Shown: one piece after another, positions 17,836 through 26,961 of the stretch
Layout of the letters: each line of letters opens with the position of its first letter
Numbering within the stretch: the stretch's first letter is position 1
Assembly (NCBI GenBank): GCA_036768475.1
Contig: DAIPMW010000009.1
Coordinates: 81,054-145,053, forward strand
Length of the DNA: 64,000 bases
Reading direction: 5' to 3'
From: JAEUMD01 sp036768475
GTDB taxonomy: Bacteria; Pseudomonadota; Alphaproteobacteria; Rhizobiales; Hyphomicrobiaceae
Made by a program: the position numbers and the translations under genes
The notes under the pieces: model-generated
Told to the model about the DNA's origin: nothing
Databases searched by the model: none
Seen by the model: only the letters and a program-made list of their open reading frames with translations

Positions 17836-18270
17836 GTGCCCACCGCGAGAACCAATGCCGTTACAGCTGGGGCCACGCTCCTGACGAGCGTCATGGCTGC
17901 ACTCGTGGCGTTGTGGGTGCTCGCGGTGTCGGTCGGCGGGCCCGATCCTCGTCTCGGGCCGAGCCCGAGCGATCCAGCAGCAATAGCGAACCTCTCCGAC
18001 TCGCCGCATCGGCTGGCCAGACGCCCGGTTTCCGAGCCGGTTCTGCGGCCGGCCACGTCAAACGAGGTCGCTCAACGTTCTTCACGGCCAGCCACCAAAC
18101 GCCCTTCCCTCGGCGGGGAAAGCACGCCCGTTGCACTGCTACCCGACGTCCCTATCGGCCTGCCGCTGGCGCACCGCGCCAGTGACGTTGACAGCGCATG
18201 CAATGCCGCACCCGCCTATGGTCCGACGCGCCGCACGCATCGCCCGCGCGATCCCCCTCGGACGGCCTGA
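17836..18270 (+). CDS. Possible Pro-rich protein with one N-terminal membrane helix
   Basis: 144 residues from a GTG preceded by GAGG at good spacing. Residues about 12-33 form one hydrophobic helix (LLTSVMAALVALWVLAVSV), and the rest is low-complexity, rich in Pro, Arg and Ser. No family is recognised. The low-complexity tail could also be a chance open frame in GC-rich DNA, so the call is tentative. Confidence 0.4.
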   Translation: MPTARTNAVTAGATLLTSVMAALVALWVLAVSVGGPDPRLGPSPSDPAAIANLSDSPHRLARRPVSEPVLRPATSNEVAQRSSRPATKRPSLGGESTPVALLPDVPIGLPLAHRASDVDSACNAAPAYGPTRRTHRPRDPPRTA

Positions 18271-18477
18271 CACGAACGCATCGCAGCCATGGCCAATCGG
18301 GTCCTGAGATCAGGACATCTTGGCCAGCAAACGCGTGCGCCCTCGTGTCGTGCGGCGCGGGCCGGAACAGCCCGCACCAATTCCGCACCAATTCTCGAAC
18401 CGACCCGATGAACACTCGCAAACGCCGTTGCCGGCAGGCGCAAGTGCGCCCCGCGCGGCATGAAAGGACACCGATCC

Positions 18478-18651
18478 ATGACAAATAAACCAGCCCATTC
18501 CCAGCGCGCGCCCGAGGCTCACGATGACCACGATGACCCACTGCCGCCGCAAGCCGCGCAGCAGGCATCAACCACGATGGCCCTGCTCGTCGTAGGCGGC
18601 TTTGCCGCCCTACTTGGGATGCTGATCCTTGTGGAGGTTCTGGCACACTGA
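18478..18651 (+). CDS. Small single-pass membrane protein
   Basis: 57 residues from the ATG at 18478 (AAAGGA about ten bases before). A polar, His/Asp-rich N-terminus (EAHDDHDDPLPPQ) is followed by one strong membrane helix MALLVVGGFAALLGMLILVEVLAH to the C-terminus. The clustered His/Asp residues could bind metal, but this is inference. It is convergent with purA, separated from it by a strong hairpin. Confidence 0.6.
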   Translation: MTNKPAHSQRAPEAHDDHDDPLPPQAAQQASTTMALLVVGGFAALLGMLILVEVLAH

Positions 18652-18684
18652 AAGTTAGAAGGGGCTTCAAGTTCGGTCTGAAAC

Positions 18685-18720
18685 GCCATCGGCACGCACC
18701 TTGCGGTGCGTGCCGATGGC
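18685..18720. terminator. Perfect 16-bp hairpin between convergent genes
   Basis: GCCATCGGCACGCACC (18685-18700) pairs perfectly with GGTGCGTGCCGATGGC (18705-18720) around TTGC. It lies between the small membrane protein gene and the end of purA and can serve both. T tails are short on both strands, so Rho-independent strength is moderate. Confidence 0.65.
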
Positions 18721-18747
18721 AAGAAGGCTCTCCCGGACGATGGAGGA

Positions 18748-20040
18748 TCAATCCTCGAATGGATCCTTCATCAGGATCGTGTCATCACGCTCCGGGCTTG
18801 TCGACAGAAGCGTAACCGGGCAGCCGATCAACTCCTCGATGCGGCGCACGTACTTGACCGCCTGCGCCGGCAGGTCAGCCCAGGAGCGCGCACCGCACGT
18901 CGACTGGGTCCACCCTTCGAATGTTTCCCACACAGGCTTGACGCGCTCCTGCGCATTCTGGCCGGCCGGCAGACGTTCAATGCGCTCACCGTCGAGATCG
19001 TAGCCAACGCAGACCTTCAGCTCCTTGAAGCCGTCGAGAACGTCGAGCTTTGTAAGCGCGATCCCGTCGATTCCGGCCACCTTGATGGTCTGTCGCACCA
19101 GCACCGCGTCGAACCAGCCGCAGCGGCGCGCACGTCCCGTCACGGTTCCGAACTCGTGCCCCTTTTCGCCGATCTGCTGGCCGATGTCGTCGAACAGCTC
19201 CGTTGGGAACGGGCCCGATCCCACTCGCGTCGTGTAGGCCTTGGCGATGCCCAGAACATAGCCGACCGCACGCGGGCCGACGCCCGAGCCGGTCGCCGCC
19301 TGCGCCGCCACGGTGTTGGACGACGTGACAAAGGGATACGTGCCGTGGTCGATATCGAGAAGTGCGCCCTGCGCGCCTTCGAACAGGATTCGCTTGCCCG
19401 CCTTGCGCTCGCGGTCGAGCAGATCCCACACGACTTCGATATACGGCAGGATCTTGGGCGCAATCTCCGCCAGTTCCGCCAGGAGCGTGGCCTTCTCGAC
19501 CTCGGGCTTGCCAAGTCCGCGCCGCAATGCGTTGTGATGCGTGAGAATGCGGTCCACCTTCGGACCCAGCGTGGCAAGCGTTTTCAGGTCCTGCACGCGG
19601 ATTGCGCGACGGCCAACCTTGTCCTCATAGGCCGGACCGATGCCGCGCCCGGTTGTCCCGATTTTGCCCACGCCCGCCGCTTCCTCGCGCATCTGGTCGA
19701 GCTCGCGGTGAAGCGGTAGGATCAACGTCGCGTTTTCCGCAATCCTGAGCGTGTCACGCGTTACCTCGACGCCCTGATTCTTGATCCGCTCGATCTCCGC
19801 GGTGAGCGCCCATGGGTCGATGACCACGCCATTTCCGATGACGCCCACCTTGCCCGGTCGCACGACGCCCGAAGGGAGCAGCGAAAGCTTATAGGTCTTG
19901 CCGCCAATGACGAGGGTATGACCGGCATTATGACCGCCCTGGAAGCGCACAACGATGTCCGCACGCTCCGACAGCCAGTCAACGATCTTGCCTTTACCCT
20001 CATCGCCCCATTGGGCGCCGACCACAACGACGTTCGCCAT
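18748..20040 (-). CDS. purA: Adenylosuccinate synthetase
   Basis: This 430-residue purine enzyme condenses IMP and aspartate using GTP to give adenylosuccinate, the first committed step to AMP. It opens with VVVGAQWGDEGKGKIVDWLS (GTP-binding P-loop GDEGKGK and catalytic Asp13), then GGHNAGHT (catalytic His), TTGRGIGPAYEDK, and SSNTVAAQAATGSGVGP, and ends with the typical C-terminal TSPERDDTI. Full length for bacterial PurA. GGGGCGGAG directly precedes the ATG. It appears to be monocistronic, downstream of the MuiA-like and ser genes. Confidence 0.97.
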   Translation of the reverse strand: MANVVVVGAQWGDEGKGKIVDWLSERADIVVRFQGGHNAGHTLVIGGKTYKLSLLPSGVVRPGKVGVIGNGVVIDPWALTAEIERIKNQGVEVTRDTLRIAENATLILPLHRELDQMREEAAGVGKIGTTGRGIGPAYEDKVGRRAIRVQDLKTLATLGPKVDRILTHHNALRRGLGKPEVEKATLLAELAEIAPKILPYIEVVWDLLDRERKAGKRILFEGAQGALLDIDHGTYPFVTSSNTVAAQAATGSGVGPRAVGYVLGIAKAYTTRVGSGPFPTELFDDIGQQIGEKGHEFGTVTGRARRCGWFDAVLVRQTIKVAGIDGIALTKLDVLDGFKELKVCVGYDLDGERIERLPAGQNAQERVKPVWETFEGWTQSTCGARSWADLPAQAVKYVRRIEELIGCPVTLLSTSPERDDTILMKDPFED

Positions 20041-20251
20041 CTCCGCCCCTTAACTCCGCCTTCAGGCTCCAAACAAGCGTCGGCCCCGTTCACGATTGAC
20101 CGGGGCCGATCACGCATTTATCCCGAAGCCGCCCCCGGGGCAACCGCAACAGGTTCCCGAATCCGCGGCAAATTCGTATCTTTTGGGCCGTATGCAGAGG
20201 GCCTGTACCGACCATCTCGTCGCTCTGCAGGCCGTGATGCTTGATCCGGCT

Positions 20252-21949
20252 CTAGCGGCGCTGATACTCGATGGCTTTTCCCGCCGGCCAGACGACACGG
20301 TAGCCGAACTCGATCACCTTCTCCTCGTCCGCCTCGAGCCGCGCGTCCCAGCGCATCACGCCTTGTTTGTCATCGACGTTGCGCACGCTTGGCTGCGGAC
20401 GCCCCAGGAGCTCGACCTTGATCTCTTCGTTCTTCGAGACCGGCACCTGGTCGAACACCGAAACGTCGATCGCCCGCTCATGCATGTTCTTGACGGAAAT
20501 GCGGTAATTGCGCTCGTCCGTATTGGACGACGAGATCAGACCTGTCTCGCCGCGCTTCTCCTGCACGACGTTATGACGGACACGAATGAGGTCGTCACTG
20601 CCGAATCCCAGCTCGTGCGTCTCTCCGCCGGCAAGCAACGGCAGCCGCCCGTTGCCGACGAAGGTCCCGTCGCGGAACAGAGCGACCGAGCCGGGCAGCA
20701 TCGGCGAGCCGCGCGGCACCTCGATCTTGGCATAGAGGTAAGCTTTGGCATCGCGCTTGGGCACGGCGCGCGCGACCAGCGCAGGCTGGAAACTATCACT
20801 GATCAGATCAAGGCTCTTAGCCTCACCGGTGTTGGCGACGCTGGCCCGGCCGGACACGGCATACGTCGCCTGGAAAGCGGCAACCTCGACGCTGGTTTTC
20901 GACCTTGAGGCCGCGCGCTCCTCGGCCATTGGAGGCGGCGCTGCCGCCGCCGGTGCGTCCATCGCCTCGGGCATCGCGCCATCCTTGGCGTAGCCGAGGC
21001 GCTGTTTGAGCGCCGGCCGGGCCGCCACAGGCTGCGGCGCGGGCGGATAATCGACGGCCATGGTGCCGAGTTCTGGCGCAGCCGTGCCCGCCGTAGGCCT
21101 AGTCGTCGACAGCTGAATTGCTACGTTGTTCCAGCTCTCGCCGGTTCGCTGCGTGATCGTCGCGCGTCGCATCACCCTCAGGTTTGGCTGCGCCGTCTTC
21201 GAGCCCGTCTGCAGGCGTGCATCATAGCTCGGCGACCATGATGCGTTGGCAACCTGATAACGGACCGTGAGGTCAGCCTCGAGCGCCTGCTCGGCCTTCA
21301 CCGCCACCGTCACCTCCGTACGTTCCTCTGGTGCCGGCGCCAGCGCCGCAAGCTTGCCTCGCAGATCCTCGATACGACGGTCCAGCTCGCGCACGGCGCC
21401 CTCCGCCTCCAGCCTGTTGCGCGCGATATCGGTGAGACTCGTGTTGATGAGGGCGATGATATCCGACCAGCTCTCGCTCGGCGATGTGACGCCCGCGGCC
21501 GGCGGCGGCCGGTTGGGGAGGTTCGTCAAGTTGCCGATCAACGTGCGCTGCGTGTCCGCGGCGGACACCTTGGCCTCAGCCAGCGTCCGTTGATCCTGGA
21601 GCGCCTCGATCTCCTTTTCCAATCGCTTGCGTTCGTTCTCCACTTCGCTGGCCGAATGCTGCGGTATGAACAGACGTCGCGCATCGACTGCGCCGATCTC
21701 GAGTTTCCCAGCCGATTTGCCATCGACGCGGATCGATCCGGGGATCGCCTCTGCCGGCAGGTCCGAAAACACCACCGCCTGCGTATCCGTCGCAATTCGA
21801 ACGTGAGCCGTCCGCACCACCTCGGCTCCTGACGGAAACACCGTCACGGCCTCGACGCGCGAGGGAACCGCAACCGGCTCGGCCGCCAGTGGGGACACGA
21901 CGCCCACCGCAAGCGCGATACCAATGCCCGCCACAGTACGACAGATCAT
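20252..21949 (-). CDS. MuiA-family exported protein (DUF4139/DUF4140)
   Basis: 565 residues from the ATG at 21949, which opens a signal peptide (MICRTVAGIGIALAVGVVSPLAAEP). An N-terminal DUF4140-like domain (AVTVFPSGAEVVRTAHVRI) leads into a coiled coil (about 95-140, EVENERKRLEKEIEALQDQRTLAEAKV). The C-terminal half is DUF4139 (VRYQVANASWSPSYDARLQT, GESWNNVAIQLSTTRP, RNYRISVKNMHERAIDVSVFDQVPVS). The family is named mucoidy inhibitor MuiA-like; its molecular role is unknown. Periplasmic location is inferred. A Pro/Ala-rich linker lies at about 300-370. Confidence 0.85.
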   Translation of the reverse strand: MICRTVAGIGIALAVGVVSPLAAEPVAVPSRVEAVTVFPSGAEVVRTAHVRIATDTQAVVFSDLPAEAIPGSIRVDGKSAGKLEIGAVDARRLFIPQHSASEVENERKRLEKEIEALQDQRTLAEAKVSAADTQRTLIGNLTNLPNRPPPAAGVTSPSESWSDIIALINTSLTDIARNRLEAEGAVRELDRRIEDLRGKLAALAPAPEERTEVTVAVKAEQALEADLTVRYQVANASWSPSYDARLQTGSKTAQPNLRVMRRATITQRTGESWNNVAIQLSTTRPTAGTAAPELGTMAVDYPPAPQPVAARPALKQRLGYAKDGAMPEAMDAPAAAAPPPMAEERAASRSKTSVEVAAFQATYAVSGRASVANTGEAKSLDLISDSFQPALVARAVPKRDAKAYLYAKIEVPRGSPMLPGSVALFRDGTFVGNGRLPLLAGGETHELGFGSDDLIRVRHNVVQEKRGETGLISSSNTDERNYRISVKNMHERAIDVSVFDQVPVSKNEEIKVELLGRPQPSVRNVDDKQGVMRWDARLEADEEKVIEFGYRVVWPAGKAIEYQRR

Positions 21950-22099
21950 GATTGAAACCTCAAGATACACGAATTCATGCCACCATGGCCCCGTCCTCAA
22001 CATGGCGCACTAAAGCGGCCCGGAATATGACCATAGTACGGTTGAGGAGCAACGTCCGCAGGACCATGCCCCACCCTTGCCTCGTCCTGATCCACGAGT

Positions 22100-23689
22100 T
22101 CAAAAAAACAGCCGGCGGACGCGCACCACCTGCGGCAACGCGCTGACTTTGGCCAGCACAGTATCGCTGACACGCTCATCGACTGCGACGACTGCAATGG
22201 CATCGCCGCCCGGCTTCTCGCGCCCGAGGTTGAACGTGGCGATGTTGACACCCGCCTCGCCCATGATCGAGCCGAACTGACCGATGAACCCCGGGCGATC
22301 CTGGTTGCGAACGAACAGCATGTTCGGTGTCACCTCGAAATCCATGTCGATGTCGCGAACCTGGATGATGCGCGGCTTGCCATTGGAGAAAACCGTACCT
22401 GCAACAGACCTGTGATAGGCCTCCGTCTTCACCGTCAACTTGATGTAGCTTTCGTAGACGCCGTGCGCCGAGCACAATGCTTCCTCGATCGCAATGCCCC
22501 GCTCGCGCGCGTTCGTCGCCGCCGAAACCATGTTGACGTCCGTCAGCGACGGACGCAGCACGCCTGCCAGTGCAGCAGCGGTCATCGGCTTCACGTTGAG
22601 TTCGGCCACGTCGCCGCAATACTCGATCCGGATGCCCTTTATCGCCACCTCGGTGAGTTGCCCCGCGAACGAACCCAGTTGCTCGGCAAGCTTGATGAAC
22701 GGCGTCAGGCGCGGGGCTTCCTCCGCCGTGATCGAGGGGAAGTTCACCGCATTGGTGATGGCGCCCTTGATCAGGTAGTCGCTCATCTGCTCCGCCACCT
22801 GCAGAGCAACGTTTTCCTGCGCTTCGGTCGTCGCCGCGCCCAGGTGCGGTGTGCAGATGACATTGTCGAGCGTGAACAGCTCGTTCTCCTTGGCCGGTTC
22901 CACTTCGAAAACGTCGAGCGCGGCGCCTGCCACATGCCCCGATCGGATCGCTGCGGCCAACGCCGCCTCGTCGACGAGGCCGCCGCGTGCGCAATTGATG
23001 ATGCGCACGCCGCGCTTGCAGGAAGCCAGCGCATCTGCCGAAACGATATTGCGTGTCCGGTCGGTCAGCGGCGTGTGCAGCGTGATGAAATCGGACCGCT
23101 TCAGAAGGTCTCCGAGCTCCACCTTCTCCACACCGATTTCCATCGCCCGTTCCGGTGACAGGAAGGGATCGAACGAGATCACCTTCATTTTGAGGCCCAG
23201 CGCCCTGTCGGCGACAATCCCGCCGATATTGCCGCAGCCGATCACGCCGAGCGTTTTGCCGTAAAGCTCCACGCCGAGAAAGCGGTTCTTCTCCCACTTG
23301 CCCGCCTTCGTCGAGACATTCGCCTCCGGGATCTGGCGCGCCAGAGACATCATCATCGTGATCGCATGCTCGGCCGTCGTGATCGAATTGCCGAACGGCG
23401 TGTTCATAACGATGACGCCTTGCGCCGTCGCGGCCTTCGTGTCGACATTGTCGACACCGATGCCGGCGCGTCCGATGACCTTGAGCTTGCCGGCAGCCTT
23501 GAGAACCCTTTCGGTCACCTTGGTCGCCGAGCGTATCGCCAGCCCTTCGTAGTCGCCGATGATTGCGGCCAGTCGTTCCTTGTCTTTGCCGAGTTCAGGT
23601 TCGAACGTCACGTCGAGGCCGCGATCCCTGAAGATGGCGACGGCGGTTTCCGACAGGGCATCGGAGATCAGCACGCGCGGTGCGGACAT
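22100..23689 (-). CDS. serA: D-3-phosphoglycerate dehydrogenase
   Basis: 529 residues, the long type of SerA, which oxidises 3-phosphoglycerate with NAD+ as the first step of serine synthesis. It has an N-terminal catalytic part (VLISDALSETAVAIFRDRG), Rossmann motif GVIGCGNIGGIVADRA, catalytic Arg/Glu/His region (CARGGLVDEAAL, TPHLGAATTEAQ), an intervening domain from about 320, and a C-terminal ACT domain (NMLFVRNQDRPGFIGQFGSIMGEAGVNIATFNLGR). The start MSAPRVLISD at 23689 matches homologues; MTPM three codons earlier is the alternative. It lies downstream of serC with a gap of about 230 bases. Confidence 0.96.
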   Translation of the reverse strand: MSAPRVLISDALSETAVAIFRDRGLDVTFEPELGKDKERLAAIIGDYEGLAIRSATKVTERVLKAAGKLKVIGRAGIGVDNVDTKAATAQGVIVMNTPFGNSITTAEHAITMMMSLARQIPEANVSTKAGKWEKNRFLGVELYGKTLGVIGCGNIGGIVADRALGLKMKVISFDPFLSPERAMEIGVEKVELGDLLKRSDFITLHTPLTDRTRNIVSADALASCKRGVRIINCARGGLVDEAALAAAIRSGHVAGAALDVFEVEPAKENELFTLDNVICTPHLGAATTEAQENVALQVAEQMSDYLIKGAITNAVNFPSITAEEAPRLTPFIKLAEQLGSFAGQLTEVAIKGIRIEYCGDVAELNVKPMTAAALAGVLRPSLTDVNMVSAATNARERGIAIEEALCSAHGVYESYIKLTVKTEAYHRSVAGTVFSNGKPRIIQVRDIDMDFEVTPNMLFVRNQDRPGFIGQFGSIMGEAGVNIATFNLGREKPGGDAIAVVAVDERVSDTVLAKVSALPQVVRVRRLFF

Positions 23690-23919
23690 GGGGGTCATCC
23701 TTCGCAAAGCCCGAGAGCGTCGCCCGCATGCATCCACTTGACGTCTTTTGCGAAAGCGATTGCCGCGCTCACTCTCCGGCGAGGAGTTAAAACTGATGGG
23801 TTTGTGTAGGCACAATCGGCAGTTCCGCCGGTATCCAAGTGGCAAATGAAGCAGCACCCAGGGGTGGCGCTGCGGCGGCCGAGGCAAAAATCAAAACCAC
23901 GACCGCCGCGAAGAAATCC

Positions 23920-25095
23920 TCATGCCTCTTGCAGAATGCCAGCCTTGACTTCGCCGAATGCCCAGTCGAGCCAAGGCAGCAGCGCTTCGACGTCGCTCGT
24001 CTCGACCGTCGAACCGCACCAGATCCTGAGGCCTGCAGGCGCATCGCGATAGGCGCCAAAGTCGTAGCCAACGCCCTCGCGCTCCAGCCGGCTGACGATA
24101 TCCTTGGCAATCTTGGCCTGCAGGTCATCGGACAGCGCCGTCACATCAGGATCGACGATTTTCATGCACACAGAAGTGTTCGACCACGTTGTGCGGTCCT
24201 GTGCGAGGTTAGCGACCCACGGCGTGCGATCGATCCAATCCCAGACAGCCTTTGCATTGGCATCCGCACGGCGCATCAACTCCGCCACACCGCCAATCCG
24301 TTCTGCCCACGCGAGCGCATCGAGATAGTCCTCCACCGCCATCATCGATGGCGTATTGATCGTCTCGCCCTCGAAAATCGCAGCGTTGAGTTTCCCGCCC
24401 TTGGTGAGCTGGAAGAGCTTCGGCAGCGGACGCGGCGGCGTATAACTCTCGAGCCGGGCAATGGCACGTGGCGACAGAATCAGCATTCCATGCGCGGCCT
24501 CGCCGCCCATCACCTTCTGCCAGGAGAAGGTCAGCGCATCGACCTTGCTCCATTCGATGTCCTGCGCGAACGCCGCCGACGTTGCATCGACCAACACCAA
24601 TCCCTCGCGATCGGCGGGAATGAAATCGTAGTTGGGCAACCGCACGCCGGCTGTCGTGCCATTCGCCGTCAGCACCAGATCGCGCCGGAAATCGATCTTA
24701 GACAGATCCGGAAGTACGCCGAACCGCGCCTCGTCGACACGCAGATCCGCGAGCTTGAGCTGCTTGACCGCATCCTTGACCCAGACCGCCCCGAAGCTCT
24801 CCCATGCCAGGACATCAACGCCGCGCTCGCCCAGCAGCGACCACATTGCAGCTTCGAACGCACCAGTGTCCGATCCCGGCATGATCGCGCAAACAAATCC
24901 GTCAGGCACCCCGAGAATGGCTTTTGTCTTGTCGATGGCAAGCTTCAGCCGGGCTTTGCCTTCCTTGGAACGGTGGGAGCGGCCGAGCAAAGCCCCTTCC
25001 AGCGCCTTCGCAGACCAGCCAGGACGTTTCGTGCACGGACCTGAAGAAAAATTGGGATTGGCCGGCCTTTTCGCCGGCTTTGTAGCTGTGGTCAT
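23920..25095 (-). CDS. serC: Phosphoserine aminotransferase (alphaproteobacterial type)
   Basis: 391 residues. It transfers the amino group of glutamate to 3-phosphohydroxypyruvate, the second step of serine synthesis. It is a PLP class V aminotransferase: NPNFSSGPCTKRPGW at the N-terminus (FSSGP motif), the PLP lysine K194 in TFSWQKVMGGEAAHG, and EGETINTPSMMAVEDYLDAL. The start at 25095 is the first Met before the conserved region; the frame is open further upstream only through the structured leader. It pairs with serA as a serine operon. Confidence 0.95.
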   Translation of the reverse strand: MTTATKPAKRPANPNFSSGPCTKRPGWSAKALEGALLGRSHRSKEGKARLKLAIDKTKAILGVPDGFVCAIMPGSDTGAFEAAMWSLLGERGVDVLAWESFGAVWVKDAVKQLKLADLRVDEARFGVLPDLSKIDFRRDLVLTANGTTAGVRLPNYDFIPADREGLVLVDATSAAFAQDIEWSKVDALTFSWQKVMGGEAAHGMLILSPRAIARLESYTPPRPLPKLFQLTKGGKLNAAIFEGETINTPSMMAVEDYLDALAWAERIGGVAELMRRADANAKAVWDWIDRTPWVANLAQDRTTWSNTSVCMKIVDPDVTALSDDLQAKIAKDIVSRLEREGVGYDFGAYRDAPAGLRIWCGSTVETSDVEALLPWLDWAFGEVKAGILQEA

Positions 25096-25170
25096 ATCTC
25101 TCTCTACCCTTCCAGATAGTTGCCCCTCGGTGGGGAGGGGTGGCCCACCGATCGATCTAAGGGTTTGCGT
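25096..25170 (-). ncRNA. Candidate serC leader RNA motif
   Basis: Read on the minus strand, the leader directly before serC folds into a CGGTGGG/CCCACCG stem and then a small CTATC/GGGTAG hairpin whose loop and 3' arm hold the ribosome site (GGAAGGG), followed by GAGAGAG and the ATG. A conserved structured element called the serC RNA motif is known upstream of serC in Alphaproteobacteria; position and layout fit. I cannot check the covariance model, so assignment is moderate. It may regulate serC/serA translation or transcription. Confidence 0.5.
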
Positions 25171-25287
25171 TCTCGCCGTCAATGCGGCCATATATTTGGC
25201 AAGCTGCAACACATCGATATAGACACCGCAACGAGCGGTCGCAACGAGCGCGCTGCAGGCCGGACCACGCAAATAGGCCCGACCACG

Positions 25288-25324
25288 CAAAAAGGGCGGC
25301 CATCGTTGGCCGCCCTGCTTTTTG
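25288..25324. terminator. Bidirectional intrinsic terminator
   Basis: GGGCGGCC (25294-25301) and GGCCGCCC (25308-25315) form a stem around ATCGTT. T runs flank it on both strands (AAAAA at 25289-25293, TTTTT at 25319-25323). It should end transcription of the outer-membrane barrel gene (minus strand) before the ser operon. Confidence 0.8.
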
Positions 25325-25357
25325 GGATTTGCCGGGCCGCTACGCCACGGCGTTCGA

Positions 25358-25411
25358 GGCGCGCAGGCTTTTCACACTGAGCCGCGGCACACTTCGGCCA
25401 AGCACGCTTTA
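25358..25411 (+). repeat. Degenerate 3' half of family B repeat
   Basis: GCAGGCTTTTCACACTGAGC, GCGGCACACTTCGGCCAAGC and ACGCTTTA align with the family B 3' half (GCATGTTTTTCACGCTGAAC, CGCTGCACACTTCAGC, ATGCTCTA). Its terminal TTA is the TAA stop codon of the barrel gene on the minus strand. Confidence 0.55.
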
Positions 25412-26254
25412 TTCGATATTGAAGCGCAGGCCGGCGCGAATTTGATGCTCGTTTTGCGCATCGAACGACACCGTGCTGCGGCCGTCCGCGATATTCACGG
25501 CGATGTCCGAACCGCCGACATGCAGGTAGCGATAGTTGATGTCGAGGAGCGTCGAACGGCCGAGGTCATACGTGAAGCCGGCCATCGCGGCGGCCGCGAA
25601 AGTGACCGTGGTCGATTTGTTCGACGCCTCGTACTCCGTCAACGTGCCGAGTGTATCTGTCGAGACCTGCGACGTGCGGTCGAGCATGTTCACGCCGAAG
25701 CCGATGCCGGCGCCGATGTAGGGCGTGAAGCGCCGATGCTGGCCATCACCGAAATCATAATAGGCGTTGAGCAGGAAGACGGCCGCCTCCTTGGTCGTTT
25801 TGTCACTCATCGAAGCTGTGACATCATCACCGCCGAAATTGGTATACGTCATGGAGCCGCTGATGACGGCGTTCTGCTGGCGAACCCAGTCGAGCGTCAC
25901 ATCGGTGCGGAAGTGATCGGACCAGTAGCGCCCGACGCCGATGCCGAACGTCATTGGCCAGTTGGCATCTTCTTGTGCCCAGGAGCCCGGCACTGTGACG
26001 TCGTTGCCCAACGTGTCCTGTCCATAGATGAGGCCCTCCTCACTGACGCCCATATGGTCCGACAGCCCGAAGCCGAAGTCGCCGCGGATGTAGTAATCGG
26101 CCTTGTAGACAGGAATGGGCACCGGCGCAGGCACCGGAACGCCTGCGCGCCCGCCCATATCCTTGATGCTGCCGCCGTAGCCCTGCGCAACAGCAGGTGC
26201 CGCTGTGGTCACGAGCGCCAAGCCGGTCAGTACGATTGCCATCCTGAAATTCAT
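25409..26254 (-). CDS. Outer-membrane beta-barrel protein
   Basis: 281 residues with a clear Sec signal (MNFRMAIVLTGLALVTTAAPAVAQ) and a Pro/Val-rich spacer (about 38-48). An eight-strand-like barrel follows: alternating aromatic strands such as YYIRGDFGFGLS, TFGIGVGRYWSDHFRTDVTLDW, FLLNAYYDFG, YIGAGIGFGVN, AAAMAGFTYDLG, DINYRYLHVGG and a final HQIRAGLRFNIE. It resembles the opacity/Omp25-type barrels of Hyphomicrobiales. The last residue is Glu rather than the usual aromatic. Its role is probably structural or porin-like. A bidirectional terminator follows. Confidence 0.8.
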   Translation of the reverse strand: MNFRMAIVLTGLALVTTAAPAVAQGYGGSIKDMGGRAGVPVPAPVPIPVYKADYYIRGDFGFGLSDHMGVSEEGLIYGQDTLGNDVTVPGSWAQEDANWPMTFGIGVGRYWSDHFRTDVTLDWVRQQNAVISGSMTYTNFGGDDVTASMSDKTTKEAAVFLLNAYYDFGDGQHRRFTPYIGAGIGFGVNMLDRTSQVSTDTLGTLTEYEASNKSTTVTFAAAAMAGFTYDLGRSTLLDINYRYLHVGGSDIAVNIADGRSTVSFDAQNEHQIRAGLRFNIE

Positions 26255-26958
26255 AACCTCGATCCCTCGTTACAGCGGCAGGTTGGAAACCCTTGCCTTG
26301 ACCATCTCGAATATGCGGACGTGACCCGAAGTCCAACGCTGCGAATGTGCGTCGAACGTAGGGCGTGTCGGGACCTTTGGCGCGGCTGACGCCGGCATAC
26401 GCGAGACGGCAACCAAAAGGACCGTCAGGTCGCCCGACACACGAGCCTGGGCGACCCTGTGCCGGGAGGCACCGGGCCGAATTGACGACTGGCCCGGCGG
26501 ATACAGCGAAACTCACGGGGGTCGCAGCCGAAGCTTCGCCCCCTTTTGACCTGCGCCAATTCAGATTATTACGCAGGCCGAAATGAAACCCGTGGGCATG
26601 GATGTTCTCGATCGCCGCCGAAATCGCCAGTGACCGGACCGGTCGTCGTATCGCCGAACCAGACAAAGCGACAGCCGACGTTTCAGGCCACACCCTTCCG
26701 CCCTACTTGGGCAAGTTGGCAGATATTCTTTAAGGAGCGATTAATCTAAGTCTCGGAACGGTGCACCGGACCGCGCCGCACCACCGCGCTGGCGAAACTG
26801 CAACCTCCCGCACATCGAATCACGGTGAGTTGAACGCTATGGCGTGCGTGAAAACGTTACAGCAGGTTTAGCTGAAGCGTGCAGCGGTTCAGCGTGAAAA
26901 ACATGCTCAAAACGAGGTGCCGTATTGCGTTCATGTTTCCGTCAAACATGAACGTGAT
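26255..26958. other. Long intergenic region, mostly featureless
   Basis: About 700 bases between the start of the barrel gene and the end of glmM. The distal part (26861 on) is a family B repeat. The rest contains the barrel gene promoter, presumably near 26270-26330. I see no gene with a credible start, ribosome site and composition. Confidence 0.5.
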
Positions 26959-26961
26959 TTA
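26861..26961 (-). repeat. Family B dispersed repeat (copy 3)
   Basis: Inverted copy: AGCAGGTTTAGCTGAAGCGT, GCAGCGGTTCAGCGTGAAAA and then the palindromic part GCGTTCATGTTTCCGTCAAA-CATGAACG..., ending TTTAA at 26961. The terminal TTA is the TAA stop codon of glmM, so the last codon boundary of glmM lies inside the repeat. Confidence 0.75.
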
